DNA of 51,758 nucleotides, taken from Deltaproteobacteria bacterium. Its GTDB lineage: Bacteria; Desulfobacterota; Desulfarculia; Desulfarculales; Desulfarculaceae. The stretch is from contig JAJZPI010000006.1 in assembly GCA_021811275.1 (NCBI GenBank), positions 1-51,758 on the forward strand, in the 5' to 3' direction. Each line of letters opens with the position of its first letter. Position 1 is the stretch's first letter. Under the pieces are notes generated by a model, which saw only the letters and a program-made list of their open reading frames with translations, made no database searches and was not told the DNA's origin. Of this stretch, positions 50,442 through 51,758 are shown piece after piece. The position numbers and the translations under genes are program-made.

Positions 50442-50831
50442 TCACGGATGCTGGCGGCCGCCGCCTCCGCCGCAGGTGAACTCCTGACTGAACTGGGGCA
50501 GTTTTCCCTCGGCCAAGGCGGCGACCGCCTGCCCCACGCTCTCGGCGCCCCCGCCGAAAAAGACCTGGATGCCAACCTGGTTGAAGCCCATCAAGGGGCG
50601 CAAGCCCATGCCGCCGGCGATCAGGACCTGTATGCCATTGCCGGCCAGGCGCTGCACCGGGGCCATGCACCCGCCCTACTGATGGGGAACATTGGGCAAC
50701 ACCCGCACGTCCTTGATCTCGCCCTGCTCCAGTTTCACCACGGTATATAGGTCGCAATGGCCGAAGTGGGCCCCCAATTCGGCGTCCAGTCCGCCCGGCA
50801 GGGTGGAGGGAATGGCTACGATGGCCTTCAT
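50442..50831 (-). pseudogene. NifX/NifB-like dinitrogenase FeMo-cofactor family gene interrupted by in-frame TAG
   Basis: The frame from ATG 50831 encodes MKAIVAIPSTLPGGLDAELG, AHFGHCDLYTVVKLEQGEIK and VLPNVPHQ, then TAG (codon 52, bases 50676-50678 on the plus strand), then GGCMAPVQRLAGNGIQVLIA, GGMGLRPLMGFNQVGIQVFF and a CGGGGG tail. Apart from the single TAG the 129-codon frame is an uninterrupted match to the NifX/NifB-like family, where PHQQGGCMAPV is usual; a single C-to-T change (CAG to TAG) would create it. The downstream part could start at the ATG of CMAPV (50666) but lacks a ribosome-binding site. Neighbouring genes end in TAG normally, so general TAG recoding is unlikely. Confidence 0.8.
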
Positions 50832-50867
50832 GTGATGCTCCTTGACTGGTTGGCGGCTCGCCGCCGC

Positions 50868-51752
50868 TCAGGCTGCCTGTTTTTGCCCGGCCAGGGCCAC
50901 GATGGCCCGCCAGGCGTCTTCGATCAACTCGGCCAGGCCGCCGTTTTCCTGCTCGGTCACCACCCGGCCAGCCAGCATGGCCCGGACAAAGGCGGGGTCG
51001 TGGGGGAGCTTGGCCAAGAGCGGCAGGCCCTCGCGGGCGCAGTAGCGCTCGATGAGGCCCGACTGTTCATCGTTGAGGTCATGCTTGTTTATGATCACCG
51101 CCGCGGGCACCCGGAAATGGGCGCACAGCTCCACCACCCGCTCCAGGTCGTGCCGGCCCGATGGCGTGGGCTCGGTGACCGCCACCGCCAGGTCCACCCC
51201 GCTCAGGGAGCTGATTACCGGGCAGCCTATACCCGGAGCGCCGTCGCAGAGGATGAGGTTCCGTCCCCGGCTCCGGGCCAGTTGCTTGGCCTGCTGGCGC
51301 AGGAGGGCCACCAGGCGGCCCGAGTTCTCCTGGCCCGGAAATAGCTGGGCGTGGACCAGGGGGCCGAAGCGGGTGCTGGAGATGTACCAGCGGCCGCAGT
51401 GTCTCTCGGGAAAGGCGATGGCCTGGGCGGGGCAGAAGTGCACGCAGACCTTGCAGCCCTCGCACCTGCGCTCGTCCACCGCCGGGGCCCATTCTAGGTT
51501 GGCGATGGCCTGGTAGCGGCACATCTCAAGGCACAAGCCGCAGGAGGTGCAAAGTTCCGGGTCTATGACCGCGTGGTGGCCGAAGAAGAACTCCTCTGTT
51601 CTCTCGGCGGCTGGGTCCAACAGCAGATGTAGGTCGGGCGCGTCTACATCCAGGTCGCAGATCACCGGATCCTGGGCCAGATGGGCGAAGGCCCCGGTCA
51701 GTGAGGTCTTGCCCGTGCCGCCCTTGCCGCTGATGACCAGAATTTCAGGCAT
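50868..51752 (-). CDS. MinD/Mrp-family ATPase with two 4Fe-4S ferredoxin motifs
   Basis: This 294-residue P-loop protein has the deviant Walker A SGKGGTGKTS (residues 8-17) and CDLDVDAPDL as its switch I region. Two ferredoxin-type clusters are inserted after the first strand: CTSCGLCLEMC (Cys68, 71, 74, 78) and CEGCKVCVHFC (Cys97, 100, 103, 107). Later GAPGIGCPVISSL and VTEPTPSGRHDL complete the Mrp/NBP35-like core. Proteins of this type usually occur beside NifX-like proteins in anaerobes and are thought to act in Fe-S or metal-cofactor assembly or transfer. It is the first gene of the cluster inside the window, 36 bases upstream of the NifX-like gene. Unlike its neighbours it is intact. 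Confidence 0.92.
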   Translation of the reverse strand: MPEILVISGKGGTGKTSLTGAFAHLAQDPVICDLDVDAPDLHLLLDPAAERTEEFFFGHHAVIDPELCTSCGLCLEMCRYQAIANLEWAPAVDERRCEGCKVCVHFCPAQAIAFPERHCGRWYISSTRFGPLVHAQLFPGQENSGRLVALLRQQAKQLARSRGRNLILCDGAPGIGCPVISSLSGVDLAVAVTEPTPSGRHDLERVVELCAHFRVPAAVIINKHDLNDEQSGLIERYCAREGLPLLAKLPHDPAFVRAMLAGRVVTEQENGGLAELIEDAWRAIVALAGQKQAA

Positions 51753-51758
51753 GGGCGG

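Noticed and set aside
50676-50678. TAG read as pyrrolysine
   Set aside because: The residue aligns with a conserved Gln in a family not known to use pyrrolysine, and genuine genes in this window (der, rpsI, argC, rpmI, rplT) end in TAG; a point mutation or sequencing error is simpler.

Overview
The window looks like a chromosomal stretch from a GC-rich, Gram-negative, flagellated anaerobe, most likely Desulfobacterota (former Deltaproteobacteria, Desulfarculus-like). Evidence: outer-membrane genes (lptD, gmhA, dTDP-sugar enzymes), a fused CobA-HemD, paired FmdB zinc ribbons, a sigma-54-type flagellar promoter, and an Mrp/MinD-like ATPase with two 4Fe-4S motifs beside NifX-like and NifU-like genes. 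The lineage is inferred from gene content, not from a marker-gene tree. I see no insertion sequence, prophage, integrase or CRISPR array.

Layout. 1-15.3 kb is a dense plus-strand housekeeping block: der (cut by the left edge), gmhA, a deoxyhypusine-synthase-like gene, an FmdB zinc ribbon, hemC, cobA-hemD, a UvrD/PcrA helicase, folC, lptD, rplM-rpsI (own promoter and terminator), argC, truA and rmlA. 15.3-19.8 kb holds a small minus-strand gene, then mutL-miaA and a secreted protein. 19.8-23.6 kb holds tRNA-Val(GAC), thrS-infC-rpmI-rplT and a MerR regulator; infC appears to start at AUC. 23.6-25.9 kb holds a HIT protein, a small gene, a PhnP-like hydrolase and a secreted nuclease. 26-34.6 kb is almost all minus strand: a very large FlgL, a YkgJ-type cysteine-cluster protein, two PHP phosphoesterases, a REC-GGDEF protein, a bifunctional-nuclease-domain protein and miaB.

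34.7-46.3 kb alternates strands: rhomboid protease, nadK, an AAA+ ATPase with more A/T than its neighbours, a family-2 glycosyltransferase, a polyprenyl diphosphate synthase, prmA, a repeat-rich intergenic region, a second FmdB protein, a duplicated DUF1566 protein, membrane proteins, an RmlC-like epimerase and a YprB-like exonuclease. 46.3-51.8 kb is more accessory: a long HTH-containing unknown, tRNA-Ser(GGA), a SprA-like metalloprotease, then a minus-strand cluster of MinD-like ATPase, NifX-like, NifU-like and receiver-like genes.

The most notable result is in that last cluster. Read on the minus strand, the NifX-like gene is open over its full length except for one in-frame TAG at codon 52, where the family usually has Gln. 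The adjacent NifU-like gene needs one extra base in a G-run to join its N-terminal and C-terminal halves. Either a metal-cofactor operon is decaying or the assembly carries errors there. Other points are the sigma-54 promoter before an FlgL of about 944 residues with two 88-residue repeats, the AUC start of infC preceded by an AUG-UAG minimal ORF, and a cluster of inverted and direct repeats upstream of prmA.
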